64,000 nucleotides of DNA, taken from contig NZ_CP072380.1 of the NCBI RefSeq assembly GCF_018128285.1, forward strand, positions 2,418,001 through 2,482,000, read 5' to 3'. A program made the position numbers and the translations under genes. Below, one piece after another: positions 1 to 10,093 of the stretch; position 1 is the first letter of the stretch, and every line of letters begins with the position of its first letter. Under the pieces are notes generated by a model. The model ran no database searches and had not been told where the DNA came from. It worked only from the letters and a program-made list of their open reading frames with translations. This DNA is from Atopobium sp. oral taxon 416 (GTDB lineage Bacteria > Actinomycetota > Coriobacteriia > Coriobacteriales > Atopobiaceae).

Positions 1-247
1 CCTCCGGACACCCCAGGGCCTGGCGCCCTTGTCCGGTGACACCCCAGCCCGCGCATTCGTCGGGCCGCAGCGTCTGAGCGGCATCATCCAGCACGTCGCG
101 CAGGCAGGCCACGGGGTCGCCCTCGTGGGAGCGCATATCACTGAACAGCAGGGGGCACACCGATCGCTCGATGGAGTCACACGAGACGGCCGCAACCTTG
201 ACCGAGGACACACCTATGTCGATTCCGAACGTGTACACGGCGTTCAC
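1..247 (-). CDS. 2-hydroxyacyl-CoA dehydratase activase-like protein, N-terminal part (cut by window edge)
   Basis: Reading leftward from a GTG directly after the stop of the neighbouring small gene, the frame gives an N-terminus containing GIDIGVSSVKVAAVSCD. The GxDxGS-xxxK signature is the phosphate-1 loop of the BadF/BadG/BcrA/HgdC actin-like ATPase family. Members use ATP hydrolysis to drive an electron from a 4Fe-4S cluster into 2-hydroxyacyl-CoA or benzoyl-CoA dehydratases. Only about 82 residues lie in the window, so the cluster-binding cysteines cannot be checked. The start abuts the upstream stop with no gap, which implies translational coupling. Family assignment is fairly firm; the exact substrate system is unknown. 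Confidence 0.6.
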   Translation of the reverse strand, partial: MNAVYTFGIDIGVSSVKVAAVSCDSIERSVCPLLFSDMRSHEGDPVACLRDVLDDAAQTLRPDECAGWGVTGQGRQALGCPE

Positions 248-502
248 CTACAGACCGCAGCCCGTGCAAGTCGGCTCGCTGCCCTCGGGCAGCACACCGC
301 CGTTTGCGCGGTACGCGTCGTATTCGGCCAGAAATGCATCTTTGTCGAGATGCTGCAGCTGCACGACGTCAGTGAACGTGACCAGCTCGGCGATGGGGTT
401 CTCTATCGAGAACGGAAATCCCTTGTCGGCAAGGAACTGCCCGAACATCGGATCTTCGATCACCACGTCGCGCATGCACTTGGTCATATCGATTTCAGCC
501 AT
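248..502 (-). CDS. Small DUF1858-like protein with C-terminal CxxC
   Basis: 84 residues starting MAEIDMTKCMRDVVIEDP and ending PTCTGCGL. The body (a short beta start, then helices around FGQFLADKGFPFSIENPIAEL and a final helix KDAFLAEYDAYR) resembles the DUF1858 / hybrid-cluster-associated redox fold. The terminal TCTGC could bind metal or form a redox disulfide. It sits immediately upstream of, and abutting, the activase gene, so it may belong to the same redox unit. A DtxR-like dyad lies just upstream of its start. Family assignment is by pattern only. Confidence 0.55.
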   Translation of the reverse strand: MAEIDMTKCMRDVVIEDPMFGQFLADKGFPFSIENPIAELVTFTDVVQLQHLDKDAFLAEYDAYRANGGVLPEGSEPTCTGCGL

Positions 503-539
503 GGTTGTCCTTTCGTTGCGCGCCTGGTCGGGCGCATTT

Positions 540-555
540 GTTAGCCTTAACTAAT
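540..555. promoter_or_regulatory. DtxR/IdeR-like dyad, possible iron-responsive operator
   Basis: GTTAG, six bases, CTAAT, inside a run that on the minus strand reads TTAGTTAAGGCTAACAAA. This resembles the DtxR/IdeR iron-box pattern (TTAGGTTAGGCTAACCTAA). It lies 38 bases upstream of the small CxxC gene. A close relative (GTTAG-N6-CTAAC) occurs upstream of the Crp gene at 9470. The rest of 503-730 shows no convincing gene. Binding is inferred from sequence only. Confidence 0.4.
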
Positions 556-730
556 TTGTTGGCACCATTGTCCGACAGCGAGGTGCGCTGTGCTGTTGCT
601 ACAGTCACACTTCGGGAGAATTTCCCAAGACGTTGCTCTCCCGTTGAAGTTGGGTCGCCGGGATGCAACGTCGGGGACGGCATAGGCGGCTTGATCCGGA
701 GAGCGCGAGCCACCACCTACATGCTGCGCC

Positions 731-1318
731 CTATCCCATCAACTCAGCCATCAGCACTCTCTGCACGCCCAGAAGCTCTGCATCTTCCTCCCCATGGGTG
801 GAAACAAGAAGCGTGCCCCATCGATGTAGCGCAGTATGAACTCGATCGTCGTGCGCCGTGTGGCGGTGTCCAGCCCGGTGAACGGCTCGTCCATCACCAC
901 CATCTTGCTGGGGAACGCCATCGCACGCACGAGCGACACACGCCGGCGCTGGCCACCGGAAAGCTGTATGACCGACTTGTCTAGGCAGCGTTCGGGCAGG
1001 ATCTCACTCAGCATGTCGCGCAGACGGCGACGACTGGCACGCCCGGGTATGACCAGTGCCAGGTTCTCCACCGGCGTGAGCACGTTGCAGAGACGGTCTT
1101 CCTGGAACACGACGGACACGTCCCCCCGCGACAAGCCCGCGAACACTGCCACCGTCGGCGCGCTCCAGCCCCAGCAGCACGCGCAACAGGGTGGTCTTGC
1201 CGGAGCCCAAAGGCCCCATGAGACAGTAGACGCGCCCCTTCTCGAATGTGAAGTTCACGTCGTGCAGAACGCGCTGTTGCCCGAATGATTTCTCGATATG
1301 GAGCAGCTCCACGCTCAT
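731..1318 (-). pseudogene. ABC transporter ATPase, NitT/TauT type, two frameshifts
   Basis: The first frame begins MSVELLHIEKSFGQQRVLHD and has Walker A GPLGSGKTT at about residue 36. It shifts near position 1140, where a run of six G occurs on the minus strand, into a frame with Q-loop FQEDRL, signature LSGGQRRR and Walker B VVMDEPFTGLD. A second shift near 800 restores the end, GTLLVSTHGEEDAELLG, which holds the H-loop, stopping at 731. Every ATPase motif is present once the shifts are undone. The start overlaps the permease stop as ATGA. Length (about 195 codons) is short for SsuB/TauB but complete in motifs. It would power the adjacent importer; the shifts are either decay or base-call error. 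Confidence 0.75.
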
Positions 1319-2585
1319 CGTGCGCCTCTCTCATCGTCCTCGACGCCTAAAAGCCCGCCGAGCGGACGGCCCGCCAGCTTCAGCAGATGCATGAACAGCT
1401 TCTCGAAAGCCTAGGGAAACGATGATTAATGCCCATGCCGGCTGTGAAAGGCCACGTGGCTGATCCTCTTTGGCACATTATTGGGAATTAATCATCGCTT
1501 CCCTAGCTCATGATCATGACGACCACGGTCCAGGCGAACAGGTCAGGCGTGTTCAGATACGTGCGCGCCTGCGCCATCTCCTTGCCGATGGACGGCTTCG
1601 GCGTAGCCAAGGCCTCAGCCATGATGCCGCTCTTCCAGCTCATGCCCAGCGCCAGCTTGCTGCTGCTGGATAAAAATGGCATGAGCGCTGGGCGGTACAC
1701 GTACAGAAACGTGCGCCACCGCGACAGTTTGTACACGCGCGCCATCTCCAGCATCTGCGGGTCCACGTTCTCAAGACCCGTGAGCATGTTCGTGTAGATG
1801 AGCGGCAATACGATCAGAAACGAGAGGTACACAGTCAGCGCCTGGTTACCCACCCAAATCAGCAGCATGATGATGCTGACCACGGGAATGGTGCGCAGAA
1901 GCGAGACGATCGGTTCCACGAGATCGTGCACGATGCGCACCCGGTACGCCACGAGCGAGAGCAGGATCCCCACGACAAATGACAGCAAAAATCCCGCCGC
2001 GATGCGCAGAAGCGACGCGCCGCACACCGCCCAGAAGTCGGGCTTCACTACCTGCTCGGCCAAAGCTTGCGCCACACGCACGGGTCCTGCCAATACCAGG
2101 CGGTTGCTCATGACCATGTCGAGCAGCTGCCATACCAGCACCCAAAACACGATGATGGCGCCCTTCTTCAGGAAGCGCCTCCTACCCGCGCATGCCTCGT
2201 TGACCGCGGCTGCCTTCTGCGCGCACCTCTCCTCGTCGAGGATGCGCTGCGCCTCCCGATCGTCCATGAGCCCCTGGGACCGGGCCACACGAGTAGCCTG
2301 GGAGCGCGGCACACCGAGCGACGTCAGCATCGCCAGAATCTTGTCGATGCCCACGCCGTTTCCGGTCGCCATCTTCATCATGGAGGCCATATACTCGTCG
2401 GCCAGACCGTCCTTGCGGATTATCTGCGCCATCATAGCGAGACGCTCCTCAGGTATCCCCGTCGCCTGTGAGATCTCGGACAGGGGCACGATCGGAGCGG
2501 TTCGATCCTGCGCACCGTTCACATCGGAGCAGCCCGACGCCGACCATACCTTGCCGAGCAGGCGTTTGATGCTACTTGAATCCAT
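1315..2585 (-). pseudogene. ABC transporter permease, NitT/TauT (SsuC-like), split by a MITE
   Basis: Residues 1-130 are soluble and unusual: helical, with two QATGIP/QATRVARSQG-like repeats. A membrane domain follows, with FWVLVWQLLDMVMS and the EAA-loop region ENVDPQMLEMARVYKLSRWRTFLYVYRPALMPF typical of SsuC/TauC permeases. The frame stops at 1503 inside the inverted repeat of a 96-bp element (1411-1506). Beyond it the coding resumes as AFEKLFMHLLKLAGRPLGG and ends at 1315, overlapping the ATPase start. The element thus removes the last about 30 residues. The 130-residue N-terminal extension is not usual for the family. Confidence 0.8.
1411..1506. mobile_element. 96-bp MITE with IS5-type terminal repeats
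   Basis: Left end CTAGGGAAACGATGATTAAT (1411-1430) is matched inverted at 1487-1506, ATTAATCATCGCTTCCCTAG. The same ends bound the IS5-family element at 41625-42974, so this is a short non-autonomous relative. CTAG at both edges fits the YTAR/CTAG target preference of the IS5 subgroup. It contains no reading frame and interrupts the permease gene. Confidence 0.85.
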
Positions 2586-3709
2586 CTACTGCTGCACCGC
2601 CGCTTGCGCCTGCTCTTTGCCGATCGCGTCATCGTCGATTGTGCCGGTGAACGGCAGATAGTAGAAGTCCTCGCCGGGGATGGCTCCGCCCACCAAATCA
2701 GGGTTGGCGGCATACAGCTCGTCGATGAACCCGGAAAGCGCAGCGCGCATCTCCGTGCCAGTCAGACACGTCAGGGCGATCTGCGGCATAGCGTCGGCCG
2801 CCACGCTGTTGTTCATAAACGTCCCCAGCTCTTCCTGCAGCGCGGCCGCCTTGTCCATGTTCTCGAGTGTCCATTCGACCGACATGCCTGACATCTGCAG
2901 GTACTCCACTACAGCCTGCTCGTGCTCCTCGAGAAAGGCCCGGTTCACGATCGTCGTCGTGGTGATGGCCTGGCTGCCGGTATCGGCGAACGCCTTGTTC
3001 CATTCGGCGGTGATGCTTACAGGCACGTACAGCGGCTCCACCATCAGCTTCGAAAGCGAGACGAACGGCTGCGGAAGAATAGCCACACAGTTTTCCTCCT
3101 GCTGCATGAGGTTCGGCACCTCAGACGGCGTCGCTTTAAACTCCAGCATGAAGCTGTCCTCCATCCCGGTCTTCTTCAGCAGTGCCTCGACAGTGTACTC
3201 GGGCGTACCGCCCTCGCCGTAGCCGTACACGCGGCGTCCGGCGAGATCGAAGAGACAGTGGTCATGACATACAGAACGCCGAGGTTGTTGACGCTGATCA
3301 CCTGGTAGCTGTTCTGCAGCTCCTTGTTGTTGTACAGGATCGGCCCGATGTTGCTCGGCAGGGTGGCGATGTCGAAGTCGCCCTGATTCAGCGACGCGGA
3401 CAGGCTGATGTAGTCCACTCCATCCACCGTGAACTCGAAGTTATTCTCGGTCTTGCCATTCTGAACAGCCAGCATGAATTGGGAAAGCCCCATGGAAGGC
3501 GGCCCCATAATCAGCCCGACGCGCACGTCGCACGGGTCGGCGCTACCCATGAGGTCGCGCTCCTCCGGCTGCGAGCTGAAGTCTGACGACTGCACCTGTA
3601 CGGTCGGTTCGCCCTGCATCGGCGAGTAGCCCGCCATCGTAAGCCCCACCGACATCACGGCCACGCCGCCGAGGGCAAGGAACGATCGCCTACTGAAAGA
3701 TCTACGCAT
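2586..3709 (-). pseudogene. ABC importer substrate-binding protein (NMT1-like), frameshifted
   Basis: Start chosen at 3709: MRRSFSRRSFLALGGVAVMSVGLTMAGY is a twin-arginine signal sequence. The mature part has the periplasmic-binding pattern of NitT/TauT proteins (VRVGLIMGPPSMGLSQFMLA; ASLNQGDFDIATLPSNIG). The frame breaks near 3240; shifting by one gives LAGRRVYGYGEGG and the remaining 214 residues to the stop at 2586. Its stop abuts the permease start (2585) and its start lies two bases after the surface-protein stop, so all are one transcription unit. The ligand is unknown; neighbouring NEAT-like proteins suggest a haem- or metal-related role, but this binding-protein class usually takes small anions, amines or thiamine precursors. 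Confidence 0.75.
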
Positions 3710-3710
3710 T

Positions 3711-6700
3711 CTAAGCCCCCCCCTCTTGCGGCGCTTGTACGCCACCAGGATGCCCGCCACCACGGCTGCCGCAACAAGCACAACCGGGATGGCGACCATC
3801 GGGTTGGCGCCGCCGTCACCGCCCTCGGTCGGAGAGCCCGCGACCTTGCTGTTGGGCGATGTGGAGAGAGCCAGAGCCGTCCTTTGCCGCGCCTATCTCA
3901 CCGTCCAGAGCGGCAAGCGCGTCAGCCGCTGCTTCGTCGGCAGCCTCTTCTCCGCCCGCAGCCGTGCCCTCAGAGCTCTGGCCTTTGATGAGGTTCTGGA
4001 CGGCCTGGGTCAGAACGCCGCCCGTCTGGGTGGGAGCACCGTTGAACACCACTTCGAAGGTGACGGTCCAGGTGCGGTTTGCCACTCCGCCGATGATGGT
4101 GCTGGCAAGCGAGCCCAGGGTGACGTTGGCCGTAGCCGTCTTCGCGATCGTGCTTGCATCGTTGAGGATACCCAGGTCGACCGTGATGCTCGTCAGTCCA
4201 CCCTCGTCGTCGTATGACGCGTCCACGATGTTCAGCCCAGAGAGACTTCACGTGCATGATGCGCGACTGGATGACGATGGGAACTACTACGTATGCGTGC
4301 CCATCAGGCTCGACGGTGAGCGTGGCGTTCTTCGACACCGACGTGCTCGGCGGGAAGGACGTATTCGTGAAGTGGGGTGAAAGCGGAAGGCCCGCTTCGC
4401 TCCTGTCGACCCAGATGTTGGCGGAAACCGTGTAGGTGCCGGCCGCGAGGTGACCGTCGACAGAGGAGATCTTGTCACCGATGTCGGAGCCGGACAGGCC
4501 CTCTCCGATACCACCGCTGAAACCGTTGCCGGCGTTGCCATTGGAGCCGCCGGCGTTCACGCCGTTGCCAGAGTTGTTGGTGCCGCCGTTGTCGGAGCTA
4601 CTGGAACCGCTGTTGTCACTGGTGCTATTGTTATCGGAGCCGTTGCCGTCCTGCACGAAGGCAGGAAGCTCGGTGCTGTCGGATTCCTTGGAAAGACTGT
4701 CATAGCCGACCGTGAGCACAAGCGCCGTGTCGCCGGTGGGTGCAAGCTCCTTGTCAAGCGGGACGGCGTACAGCACGCTGCCCTTGAAGGTGAACGTCGC
4801 CGTGCCGGCACTCTGCCCGGCGGGCAGCTCGGCCGACATCATATGGATGCGATCGGTGCGCTGGTTGTACGAACCGTTCCAGTCGCCACCGCCTGCGGTG
4901 GGGGCCACGTGCTCGGTGTGCACGTTGGCGAGCTGATCGCTCGCACCGAGGTCCTGCGTCGTGAAGATGGGGTTCTCGATGGGCAGCACGAGTGTCCGAG
5001 TCCCATCCGCCGCGACGATGAGCTTTGCGTTCATGCTGAGCGGCTTCGAGGGGATCTGCGCCGTCACCTTCGCGGGGTCGTTCTCGTCGATTGTGGGGCC
5101 GAAGGGGTTATCTGGGCTGTTCGCATAGACCGTGAGCCCCGGTACGAGCGGATTGAACTGGCCTGGCATAGCGAGGTTGGCCGTCACCGTGTACGTGCCC
5201 GGCTCGAGCTTCTTCGCCGTCTTGACCGTCAGCGTGCCACCCACGTAAGCGAATTGGTAGTTGTCGGCATTGCCGCTCCTAGGCGTGATCTCGTAGGTGC
5301 CTTCGTCGAAGGAGTCCGCGACAGAGGCGGTCGGTGCCTCGTAGCCGGCCGCGGTGCTCGCATCCTCACCATTGACGAACCCGTTCACATCCACGGCGAG
5401 CGCCGGGGTCTGGCCAACGGTGATCGTCCTGCTCTGATAGGAAGCGGTCAGTATCGCCTTGCCGATGCTCCAGGTCAGCACCACCGGGTCAGCGGTTCCA
5501 TCGGACCACACATAGCCTTCCTTCAGCATGGCGATCGTCGTGTAGGTGCCGGCGTTGGTCGCGCTGTTGGAGACGAGGTCGTAGCCCCCACCTTCGGCGA
5601 CGCCGATCTGCTCCATACCGTTGTAGACCAGTCCGGTCGCCGTCGTCGGCTTGCCGACCGGGGTCTCTGCCGGCTCCACCACCACGAGGTAGGCGACTTC
5701 GGAATTGTCGGTGAGTGGTTTTACCTCCATCGTGAGATTATCCAAGCCCGAAGCGCCTACAGCGGAGCGGTACATCAGAGTGACGAAGTTCGAAATCTGT
5801 ACGTCAGAATCGTTGAGTGAGACCTGAGCGTATCCATCGACGACATGAGCGCTAAGCCTTCTGACTGTTTGCACAGTGCCGCCATGCGTTCCGGTGACGG
5901 CATACACGGCCACGTCGTCGCTAGAAACGGGAAGCGACACGCCTAACGGATTCTTACCTGCCGTAAACGTATAATCGATACTTCCAAATCCACAGAGGGG
6001 AGCGCCGATTTTCCATCCATACGTTTGCCTGCCACCCACGATTGCCATGGCGAAGGCACCTTGCACATGAGACGACGCGAACGTGCCATCGCTCGATGCG
6101 GTTTCTGCGACTTTCTGTAGGAAGGCATCAGGAGCTTCCATCGAAAACACACCCTCAACATCGGGCATGAATGCATCCAGCAACTCCCCTCCAGAAACGC
6201 CCGGGTAGTCCCTGCTGAATATCTGTTCTTCGAACGATCCATCAGTGGAATACGTCATCGACGCGCCGGTGGGAGAATCCACGACCGTGCGCGTGTACAA
6301 ATAGGCAGAGGCGCCCTCATGGTTCCACGAAAACGAAATTCCCCAGGCTGATTGCGGAGAATGTGATGGCTCCAAAATCGAATGTTGGGCTAGCTGCGAT
6401 CAGCTCACCATTCGCAAGCTGATATACCGTCCAATCGTTGGCGGAAGCGGGAACCGTCACCGATGCCGAAGTTTTGTCGTCGAACTGGATGCTTTCTCCG
6501 TTGGCGACGAGATTGATTTTGTATTGGTCGAACGTTGGAGTCGAAGCATAGTGTTGTGCGAGACCGAAGACGGCGGCATCGTGATCGGCACCCGACTCGA
6601 CCTTTTCAACCTTTAGCTGTGCGTTTTGAAGCCGAGCGATGGTCGATGCTTCCTTATCGGCAGAAACCGTAACGCTGATACCAGTTGCAGCATCCGTGTA

Positions 6701-7804
6701 CGTTTTCTGAAAATCACCGCTGACCCGCTTTTTTACATTTGCCAGGTCGACGCTCAGGTCAAGCGACGTGATAGACGGAGAGTCGGCGTTGGGGAAGAAC
6801 GTTCCGAGGGTGATCGCGTACACTTTCCAGTTGGCGAACTGGTAGCTGCCCGTCCAGTTGTTCAGGTTTACGGTCACCTGCGAAATGCGGCTCGTGATGC
6901 CTGCCGAAGCGAGATCTTTGTTGTACTGCTCGTCGTCGGTTTTCGTCTCGATCGGCTGTGTGACAACGTTTTTAACGGTTACGCTGTCGCTGCTCTCAAC
7001 GTCTTGAACGGTAAAGACGGGGTTGGCTAGATCGACCGTAAGGGTGTGGGAGCCATCCGCCCCCAACACCAAGGTTGCGTTGTCAGTCACCGGCGCAGAC
7101 GGAATGCCCAGTTTTCCGCCGATTCCCTCGGGGTTGTAAGGGCTGGTTGTGTACCCAGGGAAACCGAGTGGGGTCAACATGGACACGTTCGCGGAGACGG
7201 TGTAGGTTCCCGCTTCCAACTCCGCGCTGCTCGCCGGAAGAGTGAAGGAGCTGTCCGATTGGGCTTCCGGCAGCATGAGCTTCTGTTCCCGCTGCTCGCT
7301 CACCAAGGACGATTCCGGGCTGAGCCCGGAATTTTTGGCTGTGTCCTGGGTTACAGAAGACCCCGATTTTTCACTGGATGCAGCCGCAGCTTCGGGTTGC
7401 ACAGCGGTGTTGGAATCCGTACCGTTGGGATTCGGCTCTGCGCTGTTGGCGCTATCGTTGCTACCGGTGGTCGCCAGCTCTGCCGCTTCCGCCGAAGCCT
7501 CTGCACCCGAGCTATTCGCAGGGGTATTGGCGGCAGCCTCGTCAGTGCTCTTCTCTTGCTGGTCGGAAAAGTTGGCAGCGTTTGAAGCGTTCGCCTGATC
7601 GACAGCCGCACCCGCGGTGGAATCCATCTGCTGAACCGCAGCGGGTTCGAGAAGACCGGTTGCACCGTTTTGGCTAGCGGCAAAAGCGGAGCTTGGCACC
7701 ATGGAGAACGCCAACACGCCGGAAAGCACAAAGCCCAGCACCTTCGAGCGCAAGGCCCTAAGACCCCCGTGAATCCTAGGCCATTCAATCGTATTTTTTC
7801 TCAT
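3711..7804 (-). pseudogene. Large NEAT-like/MBG-domain surface protein, broken by frameshifts
   Basis: Start MRKNTIEWPRIHGG at 7804 with signal peptide (LGFVLSGVLAFSMVPSSAFAA). Low-complexity Ser/Ala-rich linker to about residue 200, then repeats of one fold: (E)AGTYTVSANV, TDNATLVLGADGSHTL, F-x-V-x-D, WTGSY. That order matches NEAT haem-binding domains, as do a second copy near 5000 and a third near 4450. Between them is an MBG/YDG-type Ig-like domain (YDLVSNSATNAGTYT; ILTASYQSRTITVGQTPAL). Near 4600 is a Ser/Asn/Gly-rich spacer. The C-terminus is one membrane segment (VAIPVVLVAAAVVAGILVAY) plus KRRKRG. Frames shift near 6320, 4235 and 3860, and an 8-G run precedes the expected stop. The 7804-6317 part ends in a stop, so two genes is an alternative. 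NEAT assignment is by pattern. Confidence 0.65.
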
Positions 7805-7888
7805 CACTTCCCCTACTCGAAAGTTAAGATACACAGGTTGCCCACTCGCACCGAACAGGCCGTTCGACTTCCCTTGCAACAATTCGCT

Positions 7889-8517
7889 CTATTGAGCATT
7901 GGATAAATCGACCGCCAGATGCAGGTCCCACGCCTTGTCGCCCCTATATAGCGGGAATGTCGCATATTCCGCGCAGGTGCTGCAATCGGCCACCGAAGAG
8001 CCCCGGCGAAGTTCGTCACATCGAATGTAATTGAGGAAATCCTCGTACTATACGGAGTCGAGGAGAGCGGAAAGCTGGGCGCAGTCCAAGTCGTATCAGA
8101 CGTGGAAAGCACCAACACTGTTCCGTCCGTTGAAGAGGAAGCAATCGAACGCACGCCAAACGTGTTATTGACCACCGGCACCGTCAGGGTCTTCTTGCCG
8201 TCAGCGTCGACCACAAGCGTAGCGTTATCCGACACTGGTGATGTGAGTTTGTGAGTTGGGGGATTCCCGGAGTTTGTAACGTATGCGTTTTTACCAATTG
8301 GAGTATCTGCTGCCGCCACATACAAATTCGCCATGACCGTATAGGTGCCGGATGAAAAAGCTGCTGCAGCAAATGCCTCCTCAGGCCCGAAATCCAGCGC
8401 ATCATTCAGACCTGACGAACCCAGCCCTGTTGTCACCACCGCCGCAGTACCAACCGCCCCTGCAGCGACCTTCAGAAATTCGCGCCAGGGGACCGATATT
8501 GCCTTGGACTCGTTCAT
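7889..8517 (-). pseudogene. Secreted single NEAT-like domain protein, one frameshift
   Basis: Start at 8517 (MNESKAISVPWREFLKVAAG) is supported by GGAAAGGTG upstream; a Tat-less signal-like segment with VGTAAVVTTGLG follows. The body SSGTYTVMANLYVAAADTPIGKNAY, SPVSDNATLVVDADGKKTLTV repeats the NEAT-like pattern of the large neighbour. Near 7997, in a GGGG run, the frame shifts; the other frame continues SSVADCSTCAEYATFPLYRGDKAWDLHLAVDLSNAQ to a stop at 7889. No cell-wall or membrane anchor is seen, so the product would be secreted, like a haemophore. It is first in the minus-strand block. Confidence 0.6.
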
Positions 8518-8684
8518 GAGTTCACCTTTCCCGCTAAGCTCGCCTACAGACGTCCGAGCTTCCAATAGTTTTCCATAGCTAACTTTACGGAAACAGACAC
8601 CTAGAGTTGTTGCTGCGGCAGCGTATGAGAAAAATTTTCTACTTTTTCGGGATACGGCGGGTACGAAGAGGGCGACCGAAACGA

Positions 8685-9368
8685 CTAGTTTTCTAAGAAC
8701 GAGCGATCGACGATATTGATCGTTCCGCCATCGAGCGACACGATGCCCTCGTCCCGCAGCCGCCCGAGCTCGCGGGAAAGCGCACTACGGTCGGCACCCA
8801 GATAGCGCGCCAGCGACGTGCGGCTTTGCTCGGCCATGGTATCTTTGGGGAGCATGCCGCTCTCACGCTGAACCAAGTACAGCTTGATTCGATCACGCAA
8901 ACGCTTCTGCGAAAGCAGCTGCAGCTTGCGTACGAGCAGGGTATTCTTCCGCGCAAGCATACGTACATTGTTCGCCATGATCACACCCACGTAGGGTGTT
9001 TCGCGCATGACGCGCCCGGTCATCATGCGATTCATATCCAGCCACAGCACGCGCACGTCGGACGCGGCCTGGACCTGCACGATGCTCGGGTCTCCAGCGC
9101 ACGCCACAGCCTCAGCGAACATTCCACCCCGCCCCACCATGGTAATTGTAGACGCATTACCGTCATCATCGTAGAAATCGATGCGGACGTACCCGTCCAC
9201 CACGACGCCCATTGCCTCCGGACGCGATCCGAGACGCAGCAAAAGCTCCCCCTCGAGATAGCTCTTTTCACGAACCTTCAGCTTGACCAGGGTTTCCTCG
9301 TACAATTCGCGAGGAACGCCATCCAGCAATCCGCTAGATGCAAGAGATTGCGCTATTCTTTCGTCCAT
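8685..9368 (-). CDS. Crp/Fnr family transcription regulator
   Basis: 227 residues. Residues 1-120 form a cyclic-nucleotide-binding-like beta barrel (LLRLGSRPEAMGVVVDGYVRIDFYDDDGNASTI; GGMFAEAVACAG). Residues 120-150 are the dimer helix. The C-terminal winged helix has the recognition stretch SRTSLARYLGADRSALSRELGRLRDEGIV. No Fnr-type N-terminal cysteine cluster is visible, so oxygen sensing through an iron-sulfur cluster is unlikely; the effector is unknown. It is encoded just upstream of, and in the same direction as, the NEAT-like genes, making it a likely local regulator. The gene is intact, unlike those downstream. Confidence 0.85.
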   Translation of the reverse strand: MDERIAQSLASSGLLDGVPRELYEETLVKLKVREKSYLEGELLLRLGSRPEAMGVVVDGYVRIDFYDDDGNASTITMVGRGGMFAEAVACAGDPSIVQVQAASDVRVLWLDMNRMMTGRVMRETPYVGVIMANNVRMLARKNTLLVRKLQLLSQKRLRDRIKLYLVQRESGMLPKDTMAEQSRTSLARYLGADRSALSRELGRLRDEGIVSLDGGTINIVDRSFLEN

Positions 9369-9469
9369 TCTGTCCCACCTATCCTGTGTACCGCTAAACG
9401 GAAAGAAAAGCAGACTCGCGAGCGAGCTGTTGTTGCCGCAGTAACACGGTCACCGATAGCTTCATAATT

Positions 9470-9485
9470 GTTAGCTTATACTAAC
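9470..9485. promoter_or_regulatory. Perfect GTTAG-N6-CTAAC dyad upstream of the Crp-family gene
   Basis: GTTAGCTTATACTAAC has 5-bp perfect arms and matches the dyad at 540-555 at 12 of 16 positions (shared GTTAGC and CTAA). It lies about 100 bases upstream of the Crp-family start, a plausible operator position. Whether the Crp protein or a DtxR-type repressor binds it cannot be told. Confidence 0.4.
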
Positions 9486-9604
9486 ACTGTTTTCACAAAC
9501 GGCGGGTTGAGGGGTCGAATGATCCGGGTTGGGCGGTTCTATATCGCTGGTTTGGGAGTTTTGTAATTGCCCACGTGCTGCAGAATCTGCGAGGCTGCGG
9601 GCTT

Positions 9605-10093
9605 CTACATCCCCGGCTTGAGGGGCTTCCGCTTGCCGGTCATCTCAGTGACGTCGAGGCACCAGACGACGGTGCGTGGAATAGCCGCCGGGTTGTAGGG
9701 CGCGTCACCTTCGGGATGGTACTGAGCCATGATCGCGTCGAGCGCGCGGACCTTTTCTTTCTCGTCCTCGATCATGCGCACTGTGCCCTTGCCCATGACC
9801 GACTCATATGCGAACGTGCAGTATCCGCGCTCGCGGGAGTACTGCAGCTGATGCCCGCGGTCCATCTCGAACGCGGCCCGCGCATCGCGTGCGACCAGGT
9901 CAAGCTTGTGGCCCTCAAGCGCGCTGTGAAAATACAGCGTGACGTGGTCGCCGTCCACGCCGACCGCGAAGTTCACAGGCACAATGTACGGCGTGCCGTC
10001 CGTGTCGTTCAGCGCGACGCGGCACACGTCGCACCCCTTCAAGACCTGCACGATCTCGTTGAAGTCAGTAATCTCGCGGTTGCTCTTGCGCAT
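9605..10093 (-). CDS. Pyridoxamine 5'-phosphate oxidase-like flavin-binding protein (NimA-like)
   Basis: 162 residues. The sequence MRKSNREITDFNEIVQVLKGCDVCRVALND, followed by TPYIVPVNFAVG, LYFHSALEGHKLDLV and FEMDRG, is the split-barrel FMN-binding fold of the NimA/PPOX class. Typical members are small flavin reductases or nitroimidazole-resistance-like proteins in anaerobes. No partner gene is adjacent. The C-terminus (TVVWCLDVTEMTGKRKP) matches the family ending. The substrate is unknown. Confidence 0.85.
   Translation of the reverse strand: MRKSNREITDFNEIVQVLKGCDVCRVALNDTDGTPYIVPVNFAVGVDGDHVTLYFHSALEGHKLDLVARDARAAFEMDRGHQLQYSRERGYCTFAYESVMGKGTVRMIEDEKEKVRALDAIMAQYHPEGDAPYNPAAIPRTVVWCLDVTEMTGKRKPLKPGM

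Noticed and set aside
495-716. 73-codon frame on the minus strand
   Set aside because: Basic, low-complexity composition, no ribosome site, and it overlaps the probable promoter/operator of the CxxC gene.
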